From: Stutzerimonas azotifigens DSM 17556
GTDB taxonomy: Bacteria; Pseudomonadota; Gammaproteobacteria; Pseudomonadales; Pseudomonadaceae
Direction: 5' to 3'
DNA length: 64,000 nucleotides
Assembly: GCF_000425625.1 (NCBI RefSeq)
Contig: NZ_KE384407.1
Span: forward strand, 107,396 to 171,395
The notes under the pieces: generated by a model
The model's database searches: none
What the model was told of the DNA's origin: nothing
Seen by the model: only the letters and a program-made list of their open reading frames with translations
Shown here: positions 28,205 through 36,632 of the stretch, one piece after another
Layout of the letters: every line of letters starts with the position of its first letter
How positions within the stretch are numbered: the stretch's first letter is position 1
Made by a program: the position numbers and the translations under genes

Positions 28205-28951
28205 ATGTCCAGAGTGATGCTTGTAACCGGCGCCAGCCGCGGGATCGGCGCCGCCACCGCGAGACTGGCCGCGGCACGGGGCTATGCCCTGTGCATCAAC
28301 TACCACCAACGCCGGGACGCCGCCGAGCAGCTGGTCGAGGCGATCCGCAAGGCCGGCGGCGAAGCGACCGCGGTGGCCGCCGACGTCGCCCGCGAAGACG
28401 AGGTGGCGCGCCTGTTCGAGGCCTGCGACCGGGCCTTCGGCCGCCTCGACGTGCTGGTCAACAACGCCGGTATGCTGGAGCGCCAGATGCGCCTGGACGA
28501 GATGGACGCCGCACGCCTGGCCCGCGTCTTCGCCACCAACGTCACCGGCAGCTTCCTCTGCGCCCGCGAGGCGGTGCGGCGCATGTCCACCCGTCACGGC
28601 GGCTCGGGCGGCAGCATCGTCAACGTCTCCTCGGTGGCAGCCAAGCTCGGCGCGCCGAACGAATACATCGACTACGCCGCGGCCAAGGGCGCGATCGACA
28701 GCATGACGCTCGGCCTGGCCAAGGAAGTCGCCGCCGAGGGGATTCGCGTCAACGCCGTGCGCCCCGGGGTGATCGACACCGAAATCCATGCCAGCGGCGG
28801 CGAGCCGGATCGCATCCAGCGGGTGAGCAAGAGCGTGCCCATGGGGCGCGGCGGCCAGGCCGAGGAAGTGGCCCGGGCGATCCTCTGGCTGGCCAGCGAC
28901 GAGGCCAGCTACACCAGCGGCGCCCTGCTCGACGTGGCCGGCGCGCGCTGA
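28205..28951 (+). CDS. Short-chain dehydrogenase/reductase (FabG-like)
   Basis: A 248-aa NAD(P)-dependent oxidoreductase. The cofactor motif TGASRGIG lies near residue 9, NNAG near 86, and the catalytic Ser and YAAAK motif at about 145-162. The start at 28205 (MSRVML) has GAGGCA upstream and fits the family; an in-frame ATG at 28148 would add 19 unrelated residues and overlap the ibpA promoter. The substrate is unknown. P. aeruginosa also has an SDR gene between ibpA and a dus gene. Confidence 0.87.
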   Translation: MSRVMLVTGASRGIGAATARLAAARGYALCINYHQRRDAAEQLVEAIRKAGGEATAVAADVAREDEVARLFEACDRAFGRLDVLVNNAGMLERQMRLDEMDAARLARVFATNVTGSFLCAREAVRRMSTRHGGSGGSIVNVSSVAAKLGAPNEYIDYAAAKGAIDSMTLGLAKEVAAEGIRVNAVRPGVIDTEIHASGGEPDRIQRVSKSVPMGRGGQAEEVARAILWLASDEASYTSGALLDVAGAR

Positions 28952-28958
28952 GCGCCAC

Positions 28959-29924
28959 TCAGGCCGGTGCTGGCTCGCGGTGCGCCACGCCGAGCCAGGC
29001 GTCCAGCCGTTCGCAGTCGTGCTCGCGGCGCACCCGGGCGAACAGCTCGGCGGCTTCCGGGTAGGTTCGGGTGAGCATGCCCAGCCATTGCTTCAGCCGT
29101 CCGGGGGCGTAGCGCGGGGCGATCTTGCGCCGCGCCTGGCGCCAGAAGTCGGCGAGCAGCGGCTCGATTTCCGCCCAGCCGAGCGGCGCCACCGGTTCGC
29201 CGCGCCGTGCCGCCGCGATCTGGCGGGCGAGGTCCGGGCATGACACCAGGCCGCGGCCGAGCATGATGTCCTCCACCCCGCTGACCTCGCGGCAGCGGCG
29301 CCAGTCGGCCAGCGACCAGATCTCGCCGTTGGCATAGACCGGCACCGGCACCGCCTCGGCCACCTTCGCCACCCACTCCCAGTGCGCTGGCGGCTTGTAG
29401 CCCTCGACCTTGGTACGCGCATGCACCACCAACTGCGCGGCGCCGCCGTCGGCTAGCGCCCGGGCACAGTCCAGCGCGCCCTCGGGGCTGTCGAAGCCCA
29501 GGCGCATCTTGGCGGTCACCGGAATGGCGGCGGGCACCGCCCGACGCACCTCGGCGACGATGGCATGCAGCAGCTCCGGCTCCTTCAGCAGCACGGCGCC
29601 GCCACGCGACTTGTTCACGGTCTTGGCCGGGCAGCCGAAGTTCAGGTCGATCACCGGGGCGCCGAGGGTGCAGGCATGGGCCGCGTTGTCGGCCAGGCAC
29701 GCCGGGTCGGAGCCGAGCAGTTGGACGCGCATCGGCGTCCCCGCGCGGGTGCGCGCGCCGGTCTCCAGTTCGGGCGCCAGCTTCTGGAAGCTGGCCGGCG
29801 GCAGCAGCCGGTCGGTGACCCGGATGAATTCGGTCACGCACCAGTCGACGCCGCCGACGCGGGTCAGGATGTCGCGCAGGATTTCATCGACCAGCCCCTC
29901 CATCGGGGCGAGCGCAATCTGCAT
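28959..29924 (-). CDS. dusC: tRNA-dihydrouridine(16) synthase DusC
   Basis: A 321-aa FMN-dependent enzyme that reduces uridine to dihydrouridine in the tRNA D-loop. The start [13 protein letters not shown], the active-site cysteine in [16 protein letters not shown] near residue 98, and [10 protein letters not shown] near 139 are Dus hallmarks, with DusC as the best subgroup from the APMEGLVD start. It converges on the SDR gene with a 7-bp gap. Confidence 0.92.
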   Translation of the reverse strand: MQIALAPMEGLVDEILRDILTRVGGVDWCVTEFIRVTDRLLPPASFQKLAPELETGARTRAGTPMRVQLLGSDPACLADNAAHACTLGAPVIDLNFGCPAKTVNKSRGGAVLLKEPELLHAIVAEVRRAVPAAIPVTAKMRLGFDSPEGALDCARALADGGAAQLVVHARTKVEGYKPPAHWEWVAKVAEAVPVPVYANGEIWSLADWRRCREVSGVEDIMLGRGLVSCPDLARQIAAARRGEPVAPLGWAEIEPLLADFWRQARRKIAPRYAPGRLKQWLGMLTRTYPEAAELFARVRREHDCERLDAWLGVAHREPAPA

Positions 29925-30025
29925 GGCGAGGGTTCGTTGCGAAAGACGGGCGCGCATTGTAATGACGCGGCGGCGCCAGGCAAACGCACGGCCCGCTCAG
30001 GCAGGCTCCGCCGGTCGGCGCTGCG

Positions 30026-30313
30026 TCACTGCTTGCGGTCGGCGGCCTCGCCTTCTTCCGGTTTGTCGCCGGTGCCCTCGGGCGCGTCACCCTTGCCGCT
30101 GCGCAGGCCGGTGCCGTCGGTGGTGGCGGTGCCGTCGGTGGTATCGCTGCCGGTGTCCACCCCGGCGCTGTCGGTATCGCCCGGCGCCGGCTGGCGCTGC
30201 GAAGCGCCCGGCCCGGGCTGCCCGTTGTCGCCTTCGCCCTGGCCGGCGGCCAGGGCGAGGCTGCCGCCCAGCCCCAGGACGACCGCGAGACCTGCGGTCA
30301 GAAAGATGTTCAT
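30026..30313 (-). CDS. Small acidic secreted protein, unknown function
   Basis: A 95-aa protein with a good signal peptide (MNIFLTAGLAVVLGLGGSLALAA) and a mature part of low complexity rich in Gly, Asp, Thr and Glu, including DGTATTDGTG. No domain is recognised and it is probably disordered. It follows another small secreted protein gene by 22 bp on the same strand, so the two form a unit. Confidence 0.6.
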   Translation of the reverse strand: MNIFLTAGLAVVLGLGGSLALAAGQGEGDNGQPGPGASQRQPAPGDTDSAGVDTGSDTTDGTATTDGTGLRSGKGDAPEGTGDKPEEGEAADRKQ

Positions 30314-30335
30314 GTGCCCTCCGGACGCTTGCCTG

Positions 30336-30638
30336 TCAGTCTTCGTTCGCATCGCGCGACCTGTAGCCCTTGCGATGCTCCATGTCCTGCCCGACGTCGC
30401 CGTGATCGGGTTCGGCGTCGTCGCGCGACGGCATCGCCGGCGCCTGTTCTTCCGGCCAGTCCGGCTCGTCCTGCCGGCGATCGGACGGACGGACCCCCTC
30501 ACCCATGCCCATCGACCCGCTGCCGGCCGCGCCCCGGTCGACCGGCCCGGTGTTCTGCGCCACTCGTGTGTCGGCCTGGACCACGGCCCAGGGCGCGGCT
30601 GCCACGAGCAAGGCCACGACGTACGGCAAAGCCCGCAT
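30336..30638 (-). CDS. Small secreted protein, unknown function
   Basis: A 100-aa protein with a signal peptide ending near residue 23 (VVQADT) and a hydrophilic, Asp/Glu/Arg-rich mature part without recognised domains. AAGGAGGAC stands directly upstream of the ATG at 30638, a very strong ribosome binding site that supports a real gene. Probably cotranscribed with the acidic secreted protein downstream. Confidence 0.62.
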   Translation of the reverse strand: MRALPYVVALLVAAAPWAVVQADTRVAQNTGPVDRGAAGSGSMGMGEGVRPSDRRQDEPDWPEEQAPAMPSRDDAEPDHGDVGQDMEHRKGYRSRDANED

Positions 30639-30804
30639 CGCTGTCCTCCTTCGTTCGTCTGTCTCTCTTCTTTGGGCAGCGGCCCCGATCGCGAGTGCGA
30701 CCGTCGCGATCGCTGCCTGACGGTCGGCGAACGGAAACCCCTGCGCGGCCCCGGGGTCCATACCAACAGAGGGGCCACAGGGGTGGCCCGAGGCGCGCGA
30801 GGGA

Positions 30805-30999
30805 ATGACGATGACGAACGCACTGGTACTGATGCTCATGGTGCTGGGCTGGCTCGCGATGGCCGTGGCGATGCTCTGGGGCATGCTGCGAATCGCCCGC
30901 CGACACCATCGCCCGCTGCCCCCGCAGGCGCACGGCACGGCTGCCCACAAGCCACTGCGGGCGCGGCACAGCGGCCGTGCGGTCACGCTAAATATTTGA
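30805..30999 (+). CDS. Small single-pass membrane protein, unknown function
   Basis: A 64-aa protein with one strong membrane segment (about residues 6-29) and a basic His/Arg-rich tail. GAGGGA precedes the ATG at 30805. It lies divergently from the small secreted proteins and just upstream of tRNA-fMet. The evidence is hydropathy and ribosome binding site only. Confidence 0.45.
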   Translation: MTMTNALVLMLMVLGWLAMAVAMLWGMLRIARRHHRPLPPQAHGTAAHKPLRARHSGRAVTLNI

Positions 31000-31027
31000 C
31001 TGAAAAAACTTTTTTCCAGTCCAACGG

Positions 31028-31055
31028 TTGACATGACGGGATCCGGCTGTAGAAT
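31028..31055 (+). promoter_or_regulatory. Sigma70 promoter of tRNA-fMet
   Basis: A consensus -35 TTGACA and a -10 TAGAAT are spaced by 16 bp, 13 bp before the tRNA 5' end, with a GC-rich discriminator typical of stable RNA promoters. Confidence 0.88.
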
Positions 31056-31068
31056 GCCGACCCACAGA

Positions 31069-31145
<77 letters not shown>

Positions 31146-31150
31146 AACAG

Positions 31151-31184
31151 AAAGCCCCAGGTGTGAAAGCACCTGGGGCTTTTT
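31151..31184 (+). terminator. Rho-independent terminator of tRNA-fMet
   Basis: A long stem AAAGCCCCAGGTG/CACCTGGGGCTTT with a short loop and a following T run ends the tRNA unit. Confidence 0.93.
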
Positions 31185-31358
31185 CGTTTCCGCGTCTCCC
31201 TTCCGGATATCCCTCCCCTCTGCCCTTCACGCCCCCGCCCGCTGTACCCCGTCATCAACTCGGCTGATAACGCCGCGCTGCAATTGACGCACCGACCCGC
31301 CGATGCCAGTTTCCGGAGCAAACAAGAACGGGCGCACACGCGTGCGGGAGGCTTTGCG

Positions 31359-32144
31359 ATGCGATTCGAGGGTCAGGTAGCGATCGTCACCGGGGCCGGC
31401 AGCGGCATCGGCCGCGCCACGGCCAGGCGGCTCGCCGGCGAGGGCGCGCGGCTGGTGCTGGTGGACCGGTCGGCCGAGGGCCTGGACGAGACCCGGGCGC
31501 AGTTGCCGGAACAGACCGAGGCGCTGGTCCGGCAGATGGACGTGTCCGACGAGGCGGCGGTGCAGGCGCTGGTCGCGCAGACGCTCGAACGCTTCGGGCA
31601 GGTCGACGTGCTGTGCAACAACGCCGGCATCTCCGGAAGCGGCTATCCGCTGATCGACCAGCAGGATCGCGAGGAGTGGGAGCGCATCCTGGCGGTCAAC
31701 CTGATCGGCCCGATGCTCTTCTCCAAGCACGTCAGCGCGGCGATGAAAACGCGCGGCCGCGGCGCCATCGTCAACACCGCCTCGGTGGCCGGTATCCGCT
31801 CCGGCGCCGGCGGCAATGCCTACAGCGCCTCCAAGGCCGGGGTGATCAACCTGACCATGACCAGCGCCTGCGACCTCGGCGAGTTCGGCATCCGCGTCAA
31901 TGCGGTGTGCCCTGGGCTGGTGGAAACCGGCATGACCCGCCGCGTGTTCGAACTGGCCCGCGCCAAGGGCAAGGAGGACAGGCTCGGCTCGCGCTGCGAA
32001 CTGCGCCGCTACGGCCGCCCCGAGGAGATCGCCGCTGCCATCGCCTTCCTCGCCAGCGACGACGCCAGCTACATCACCGGCCAGGCGCTGGCCGTCGACG
32101 GCGGCAACACCGCCTCGCTGAACCTGCCGGGCATGAAGGTCTGA
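31359..32144 (+). CDS. Short-chain dehydrogenase/reductase, pathway gene 1
   Basis: A 261-aa classical SDR: TGAGSGIGRA near residue 10, NNAG near 88, catalytic Ser in NTASVAGI and YSASK near 155. GGGAGG lies upstream of the ATG at 31359. It heads a co-directional set with a SurE-like phosphatase, an acyl-AMP ligase and an MDR reductase with gaps of 55, 60 and 40 bp. The set looks like a pathway that activates and reduces an organic acid or its CoA ester; the substrate is unknown. Confidence 0.88.
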   Translation: MRFEGQVAIVTGAGSGIGRATARRLAGEGARLVLVDRSAEGLDETRAQLPEQTEALVRQMDVSDEAAVQALVAQTLERFGQVDVLCNNAGISGSGYPLIDQQDREEWERILAVNLIGPMLFSKHVSAAMKTRGRGAIVNTASVAGIRSGAGGNAYSASKAGVINLTMTSACDLGEFGIRVNAVCPGLVETGMTRRVFELARAKGKEDRLGSRCELRRYGRPEEIAAAIAFLASDDASYITGQALAVDGGNTASLNLPGMKV

Positions 32145-32199
32145 TTTCGCCTCGGGCGTCGGCAGCGCCCCTGCCGCGCCCTCGCACCAGGGAAACTCC

Positions 32200-32976
32200 A
32201 TGAGCAAGCATCTGTTTCGCCGCGTCCTGCTGACCAACGACGACGGCATCGCCGCGCCCGGGCTGGCGCGCCTCGAACGCCTGGCCGCCGAGCTGGCGGA
32301 GGACGTCTGGGTGGTGGCCCCCGAGCACGATCAGAGCGGCACCGGCCAGGGCATTTCGCTGCATGCGCCCCTGCGCGTGTTCCGCCATGGCGAGCGGCGC
32401 TACGCCGTCTCCGGCACACCGTCGGACTGCGTGATGTTCGCGATGGCCGAATGGATGCGCGACGAACGCCCGGACCTGGTGCTCTCGGGCATCAACAGCG
32501 GCGCCAACATCGGCGACTCGGTGCCCTACTCCGGCACCATCGGCGCGGTGATGAGCGCCGACCTGCTCGGCCTGCCGGCGATCGGCCTCAGCCAGGCCTT
32601 CCACGACCGCGCCAACATCGACTGGTCGCCGGTGGAGACCCACGCGCTGGCGATCGTCCGTGCCCTCTGGGCCCGCGCCGGGCAGGACGGCTGCTGCTGG
32701 AACGTCAACTTCCCGGCCTGCTCCGCCGCCGAGGTCAGCCACCTGCGCATGGCCCGGCAATCGCGCGGCTCGGTGGCCGGCCCGCGCCTGGTGGCCGGCC
32801 ACGATGCCCGCGGGCTGCCGTACTGGTGGCTCGGCTTCGCCCATTCCTCCAGCCACATCGTCGACCCGCAGGTGGACGTCTGCGCGCTGCGCGACCGGCG
32901 CATCGCCATCACCCCGCTGCGCGACACCCGCGGCTGGCTGGAATGGGGCCAGGAGCAACCGGTTGCCGAACTCTGA
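32200..32976 (+). CDS. SurE-like 5'/3'-nucleotidase family phosphatase
   Basis: A 258-aa protein with the SurE fold signature: VLLTNDDGIAAPGL (metal-binding Asp14, Asp15), SGTGQGISL, the SGTPSDCV loop and SGINSGANIGD. SurE proteins are metal-dependent phosphatases. The housekeeping surE gene normally neighbours pcm and rpoS; this copy instead lies between an SDR and an acyl-AMP ligase, so it is probably a paralogue acting on a pathway intermediate. Confidence 0.88.
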   Translation: MSKHLFRRVLLTNDDGIAAPGLARLERLAAELAEDVWVVAPEHDQSGTGQGISLHAPLRVFRHGERRYAVSGTPSDCVMFAMAEWMRDERPDLVLSGINSGANIGDSVPYSGTIGAVMSADLLGLPAIGLSQAFHDRANIDWSPVETHALAIVRALWARAGQDGCCWNVNFPACSAAEVSHLRMARQSRGSVAGPRLVAGHDARGLPYWWLGFAHSSSHIVDPQVDVCALRDRRIAITPLRDTRGWLEWGQEQPVAEL

Positions 32977-33036
32977 AACACCCGGCCGCGCCGAGCCGCA
33001 GCCTTCACGTCATTTCTGCCGAACAGCGAGCCGTCA

Positions 33037-34608
33037 ATGAACTCGATCGTCCAACCCGCCGTTCTCGACTTCGACCAGCCCTTCCTCGCCGTACCCGACC
33101 TGCTCGCCCACTGGGCCCGCACCCAGCCGGCGCACCCGGCGCTGATACAGGACGGGCGCCAGCTGAGCTACGGCGAACTGCAGGCGCGGGTCGAGCGCAT
33201 CGCCGCCAGCCTGCAGCGCGACGGCCTGCGTCCGGGCGAGGCCATCGCCCTCTGCGCGCTCAACTCCATCGAATACGCCTGCGTGTTCCTCGGCGCGCTG
33301 CGCGCCGGCGTGGTGGTGGCGCCGCTGGCGCCTTCGGCGAGCGCCGAGAGCCTGCTGACCATGATCGAGGACGCCAGCGCGCGCCTGTTGTTCGTCGACG
33401 CCGCGGCCGAGACGCATCTCGCCCCGGTGGCCGGGCGCCTGGGCATCCCGTGCCTGCGCCTCGAGGCCGATGCGCCCGCCCACAGCCTGGACGGCTGGCT
33501 GGGTGATGCCGAACCGCAGCCGGTGCAGATCGAGCCGTCCTGGGCGTTCAATATCATCTATTCGTCCGGCACCACCGGCGAGCCCAAGGGCATCGTGCAG
33601 TCGCACGCGATGCGCTGGTCGCACGTGCGCCGCAGCCGGACCTACGGCTACGGCGCGGACGTCACCACGCTGATCGCCACGCCGCTGTATTCCAACACCA
33701 CCCTGGTGGCCTTCATCCCCACCGTGGCGCTGGGCGGCAGCACGGTGCTGATGGGCAAGTTCGACGCCACCGGCTACCTCGAACTGGCGCAGCGGCACCG
33801 GGTCACCCACACCATGCTGGTGCCGGTGCAGTACCAGCGCCTGATGGCGCACCCGGACTTCGACCGCTACGACCTCTCCAGCTTCCGCTTCAAGTCCTGC
33901 ACCAGCGCGCCCTTTCGCGCCGAGCTCAAGGCCGACATCCTGGCACGCTGGCCGGGGGCGCTGGTGGAGATCTACGGCATGACCGAGGGCGGCGGCACCT
34001 GCCTGCTCATGGCCCACGAGCACCCGGACAAGCTGCACACCGTCGGCCAGCCGGCCGAGGGCCACGACATCCGCCTGATCGACGACCAGGGCAACGAGCT
34101 GCCGCCGGGCGCCACCGGCGAGGTGGTGGGCCATTCGCCGGCGATGATGGTCGGCTACCTGAACAAGCCGCAGAAGACCGCCGAGGCCGAATGGCACGAC
34201 CGCAGCGGCAAGCGCTTCATCCGCACCGGCGATGTCGGCCGCTTCGACGAGGACGGCTTCCTCACCCTGCTCGACCGCAAGAAGGACATGATCATCTCCG
34301 GCGGCTTCAATCTCTACCCGAGCGACCTGGAAGCGGTGCTGCGCCAGCACCCGGCCATCGCCGACGTCACCGTGGTCGGCGTGCCCTCGCAACGCTGGGG
34401 CGAGACGCCGGTGGCCTTCGTGGTACCCGTCGCCGGCACTGGCGAAACCGCCGCGAGCCTGCTGGAGTGGTTCAATGGGCGGGTCGGCAAGACCCAGCGG
34501 CTGGCCCGCCTGGAACTGGCCGAGGAGCTGCCGCGCAGCGCCATCGGCAAGGTGCTCAAGCGCGAGCTGCGCGATCGCTTCGTCGCCGAGCACGGCGAAC
34601 TGGCCTGA
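33037..34608 (+). CDS. Class I adenylate-forming acyl-CoA synthetase/ligase
   Basis: A 523-aa ANL-superfamily enzyme that would activate a carboxylic acid as acyl-AMP and then the CoA thioester. The ATP-binding P-loop SSGTTGEPKG starts at residue 176, YGMTEGGG lies near 310, the hinge ISGGFNLYPSDLE near 420, and the catalytic lysine is in LPRSAIGKVLKREL near the end. It lacks a hydrophobic anchor. Fatty, aromatic or terpenoid acids are all possible. Confidence 0.9.
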   Translation: MNSIVQPAVLDFDQPFLAVPDLLAHWARTQPAHPALIQDGRQLSYGELQARVERIAASLQRDGLRPGEAIALCALNSIEYACVFLGALRAGVVVAPLAPSASAESLLTMIEDASARLLFVDAAAETHLAPVAGRLGIPCLRLEADAPAHSLDGWLGDAEPQPVQIEPSWAFNIIYSSGTTGEPKGIVQSHAMRWSHVRRSRTYGYGADVTTLIATPLYSNTTLVAFIPTVALGGSTVLMGKFDATGYLELAQRHRVTHTMLVPVQYQRLMAHPDFDRYDLSSFRFKSCTSAPFRAELKADILARWPGALVEIYGMTEGGGTCLLMAHEHPDKLHTVGQPAEGHDIRLIDDQGNELPPGATGEVVGHSPAMMVGYLNKPQKTAEAEWHDRSGKRFIRTGDVGRFDEDGFLTLLDRKKDMIISGGFNLYPSDLEAVLRQHPAIADVTVVGVPSQRWGETPVAFVVPVAGTGETAASLLEWFNGRVGKTQRLARLELAEELPRSAIGKVLKRELRDRFVAEHGELA

Positions 34609-34648
34609 CCGCAGCGCCTTTCCAACCTCGACAAGGGAGTTCGACAGC

Positions 34649-35686
34649 ATGCCCCAGACCGCCAGCCAGAACCGCAGCATCCGCCTCGCCTCCCGCCCGC
34701 ACGGCGCGCCGGTGCCCGACAACTTCCGCCTGGAGACCGCGGCGGTACCGACGCCGGGCGAAGGCCAGCTGCTGCTGCGCACCGTCTACCTGTCGCTCGA
34801 CCCCTACATGCGCGGGCGCATGAGCGCCGGCCCGTCCTACGCCGCGCCGGTGGAAGTCGGCGACGTGATGTGCGGCGGCACGGTCTGCCGGGTCGCCGCC
34901 TCGCGCCATCCGGACTACCGCGAGGGCGACTGGGTGCTGGCCTATACCGGCTGGCAGGACTACGCGCTCTCCGACGGCCAGGGCCTGCAGAAGCTCGCGC
35001 CCGACATGGCGCACCCGTCGCACGCGCTGGGCATCCTCGGCATGCCCGGCTTCACCGCCTACATGGGTCTGCTCGACATCGGCCAGCCGCAGCCGGGCGA
35101 GACGCTGGTGGTCGCCGCCGCCACCGGCCCGGTTGGCGGCACGGTGGGGCAGATCGGCAAGCTCAAGGGCTGCCGGGTGGTCGGCATCGCCGGCGGCGCG
35201 GAGAAATGCCGGCACGCGGTGGAGACGCTCGGCTTCGACGCCTGCATCGACCATCACCGCGACGACCTGAAGGACGCACTCGCCGAAGCCTGCCCACAGG
35301 GCATCGACGTCTACTTCGAGAACGTCGGCGGCAAGGTGTTCGACGCCGTGCTGCCGCTGCTCAACACCCGCGCGCGCATCCCGGTCTGCGGGATGATCGC
35401 GCAGTACAACCGCACCGGCCTGCCGGACGGCCCCGACCGCCTGCCGCTGCTGCTCGAGACCATCCTGCGCAAACGCATGCGCATGCAGGGCTTCATCATT
35501 TCGCTCGACTACGGGCACCGCTACCGCGAGTTCCACCGCGACATGAGCGGCTGGTACGCCGAGGGGCGCATCAAGTACCGCGAGCAGATCGTCGAGGGGC
35601 TGGAGAACGCCCCCGAGGCCTTCATCGGCCTGCTCGAGGGCAGGAACTTCGGCAAGCTGGTGGTCCAGGTCGGTGCGCGCGACTAG
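34649..35686 (+). CDS. NADP-dependent MDR-family oxidoreductase (CurA/YfmJ-like)
   Basis: A 345-aa zinc-free medium-chain reductase of the leukotriene B4 dehydrogenase/CurA type. SLDPYMRGRM near residue 50, the nucleotide motif AATGPVGGTVGQ near 155 and FENVGGKVFD near 225 are typical. Such enzymes reduce enone or enal double bonds. It is the last gene of the SDR/SurE/ligase set. Its TAG stop overlaps the stop of a convergent small gene through CTAG. Confidence 0.92.
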   Translation: MPQTASQNRSIRLASRPHGAPVPDNFRLETAAVPTPGEGQLLLRTVYLSLDPYMRGRMSAGPSYAAPVEVGDVMCGGTVCRVAASRHPDYREGDWVLAYTGWQDYALSDGQGLQKLAPDMAHPSHALGILGMPGFTAYMGLLDIGQPQPGETLVVAAATGPVGGTVGQIGKLKGCRVVGIAGGAEKCRHAVETLGFDACIDHHRDDLKDALAEACPQGIDVYFENVGGKVFDAVLPLLNTRARIPVCGMIAQYNRTGLPDGPDRLPLLLETILRKRMRMQGFIISLDYGHRYREFHRDMSGWYAEGRIKYREQIVEGLENAPEAFIGLLEGRNFGKLVVQVGARD

Positions 35687-35874
35687 CGGTCGTAGTTCTG
35701 CTCCTGGTGCTCGTAGTCGTACTGGATGTACTCCTCGGCTTCAGGCAGTTGGTCACAGCGCTTGACCACCTCGCCCGCCTGGCGGATCTCGTAGTAGGGC
35801 TCGCTCATCGACCCGTCCGTCCAGCACTCATAGACGTAGTAGCCGTTGCCGCTGGTGACGATTCGCTCGGTCAT
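35683..35874 (-). CDS. Small conserved-looking protein, unknown function
   Basis: A 63-aa hydrophilic protein rich in Tyr and Glu, starting MTERIVTSGNGYYVYECW. No domain is recognised. It converges on the MDR gene with a 4-bp overlap of the two stop codons. A second small gene lies upstream at 36005-36247 on the same strand. Confidence 0.55.
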   Translation of the reverse strand: MTERIVTSGNGYYVYECWTDGSMSEPYYEIRQAGEVVKRCDQLPEAEEYIQYDYEHQEQNYDR

Positions 35875-36004
35875 GACATCGCTCCTCGAGGGGCTCACGC
35901 CCTGCTGCTGATCCACGCGCCGCCCGGGTCCCGGCGGCGCCTCTTTCAAGGGACCGAGCGGGCGTGGCCGCGTTCGGACCGTTTGCCGGCCTGTTTGTGG
36001 GAAG

Positions 36005-36247
36005 TCATCCCTGGTCATGCAGGCGGATGCGGGTAATGCCGAGTATCTCGGCCTGGCGCAGCAGCTCGTCCTCGCTGGCGTCGGCTTCGGGCAGCACCAG
36101 GTTGTTCTCGGCATCGGCGAAATGCCGCTCAATCAGCAGCCGCGCCGCCTGCCCCGGGCTCAGCGGCCCGTCGCTTTCGACGAGGTGTTCGCGCGGGTCC
36201 TGCTGGTAGAAGTAGTCGACGCGGGTACTGTGGGTGGTCGCAGTCAT
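36005..36247 (-). CDS. Small protein, unknown function
   Basis: An 80-aa acidic protein (MTATTHSTRVDYFYQQ) predicted to be mainly helical, with no signal peptide or membrane segment and no recognised domain. It lies 130 bp upstream of the other small gene and downstream of REP-type repeats. Confidence 0.5.
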   Translation of the reverse strand: MTATTHSTRVDYFYQQDPREHLVESDGPLSPGQAARLLIERHFADAENNLVLPEADASEDELLRQAEILGITRIRLHDQG

Positions 36248-36314
36248 GACAGGCTCCGGTGATGAATGTTGTGAACCTGACTCGCCGGTCAGTCCGATGG
36301 TTCCCGCGGGCATG

Positions 36315-36413
36315 CCCTCATCCGGCCCTGCGGGATACCTTCTCCGTAGGGGAAAAGCCCGGTGTTGCCTGAAGGCTGGCATAGACCCGCAGGAGCGAGC
36401 TCGCTCGCGAACC
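36315..36413. repeat. REP/BIME-type repeat unit A
   Basis: Begins CCCTCATCCGGCCCTGCGGG, continues through CCTTCTCC and TGCCTGAAGGCTGG, and ends with a hairpin AGGAGCGAGCTCGCTCGCGA. It is a direct repeat of the unit at 36427-36530. Together they fill most of the 385-bp gap 36248-36632 before coxB, where I see no gene. Confidence 0.8.
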
Positions 36414-36426
36414 GGACGCCGCCTGG

Positions 36427-36530
36427 CCCTCATCCGGCCCTGCGGGCCACCTTCTCCCGCGGGAGAAGGGAAAAGCCGGTGCTGCCTGAAGGCTGGCCCA
36501 CACCTGTAGGAGCAGGCTCTGCCTGCGACC
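36427..36530. repeat. REP/BIME-type repeat unit B
   Basis: Same layout as unit A with CCTTCTCCCGCGGGAGAAGG as an internal palindrome and an end hairpin AGGAGCAGGCTCTGCCTGCG. An inverted copy occurs at about 46550-46655 and a partial one at 63936-63963. Confidence 0.8.
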
Positions 36531-36632
36531 CCAACGCCCGCCCCACCGAGCCAAAGCCGAATCGGTCCACGACGCAAATTTTTCTCCTCGCAGATGGTCG
36601 GACACCTTTAGTCACCAGAACCGGGCGATCCC

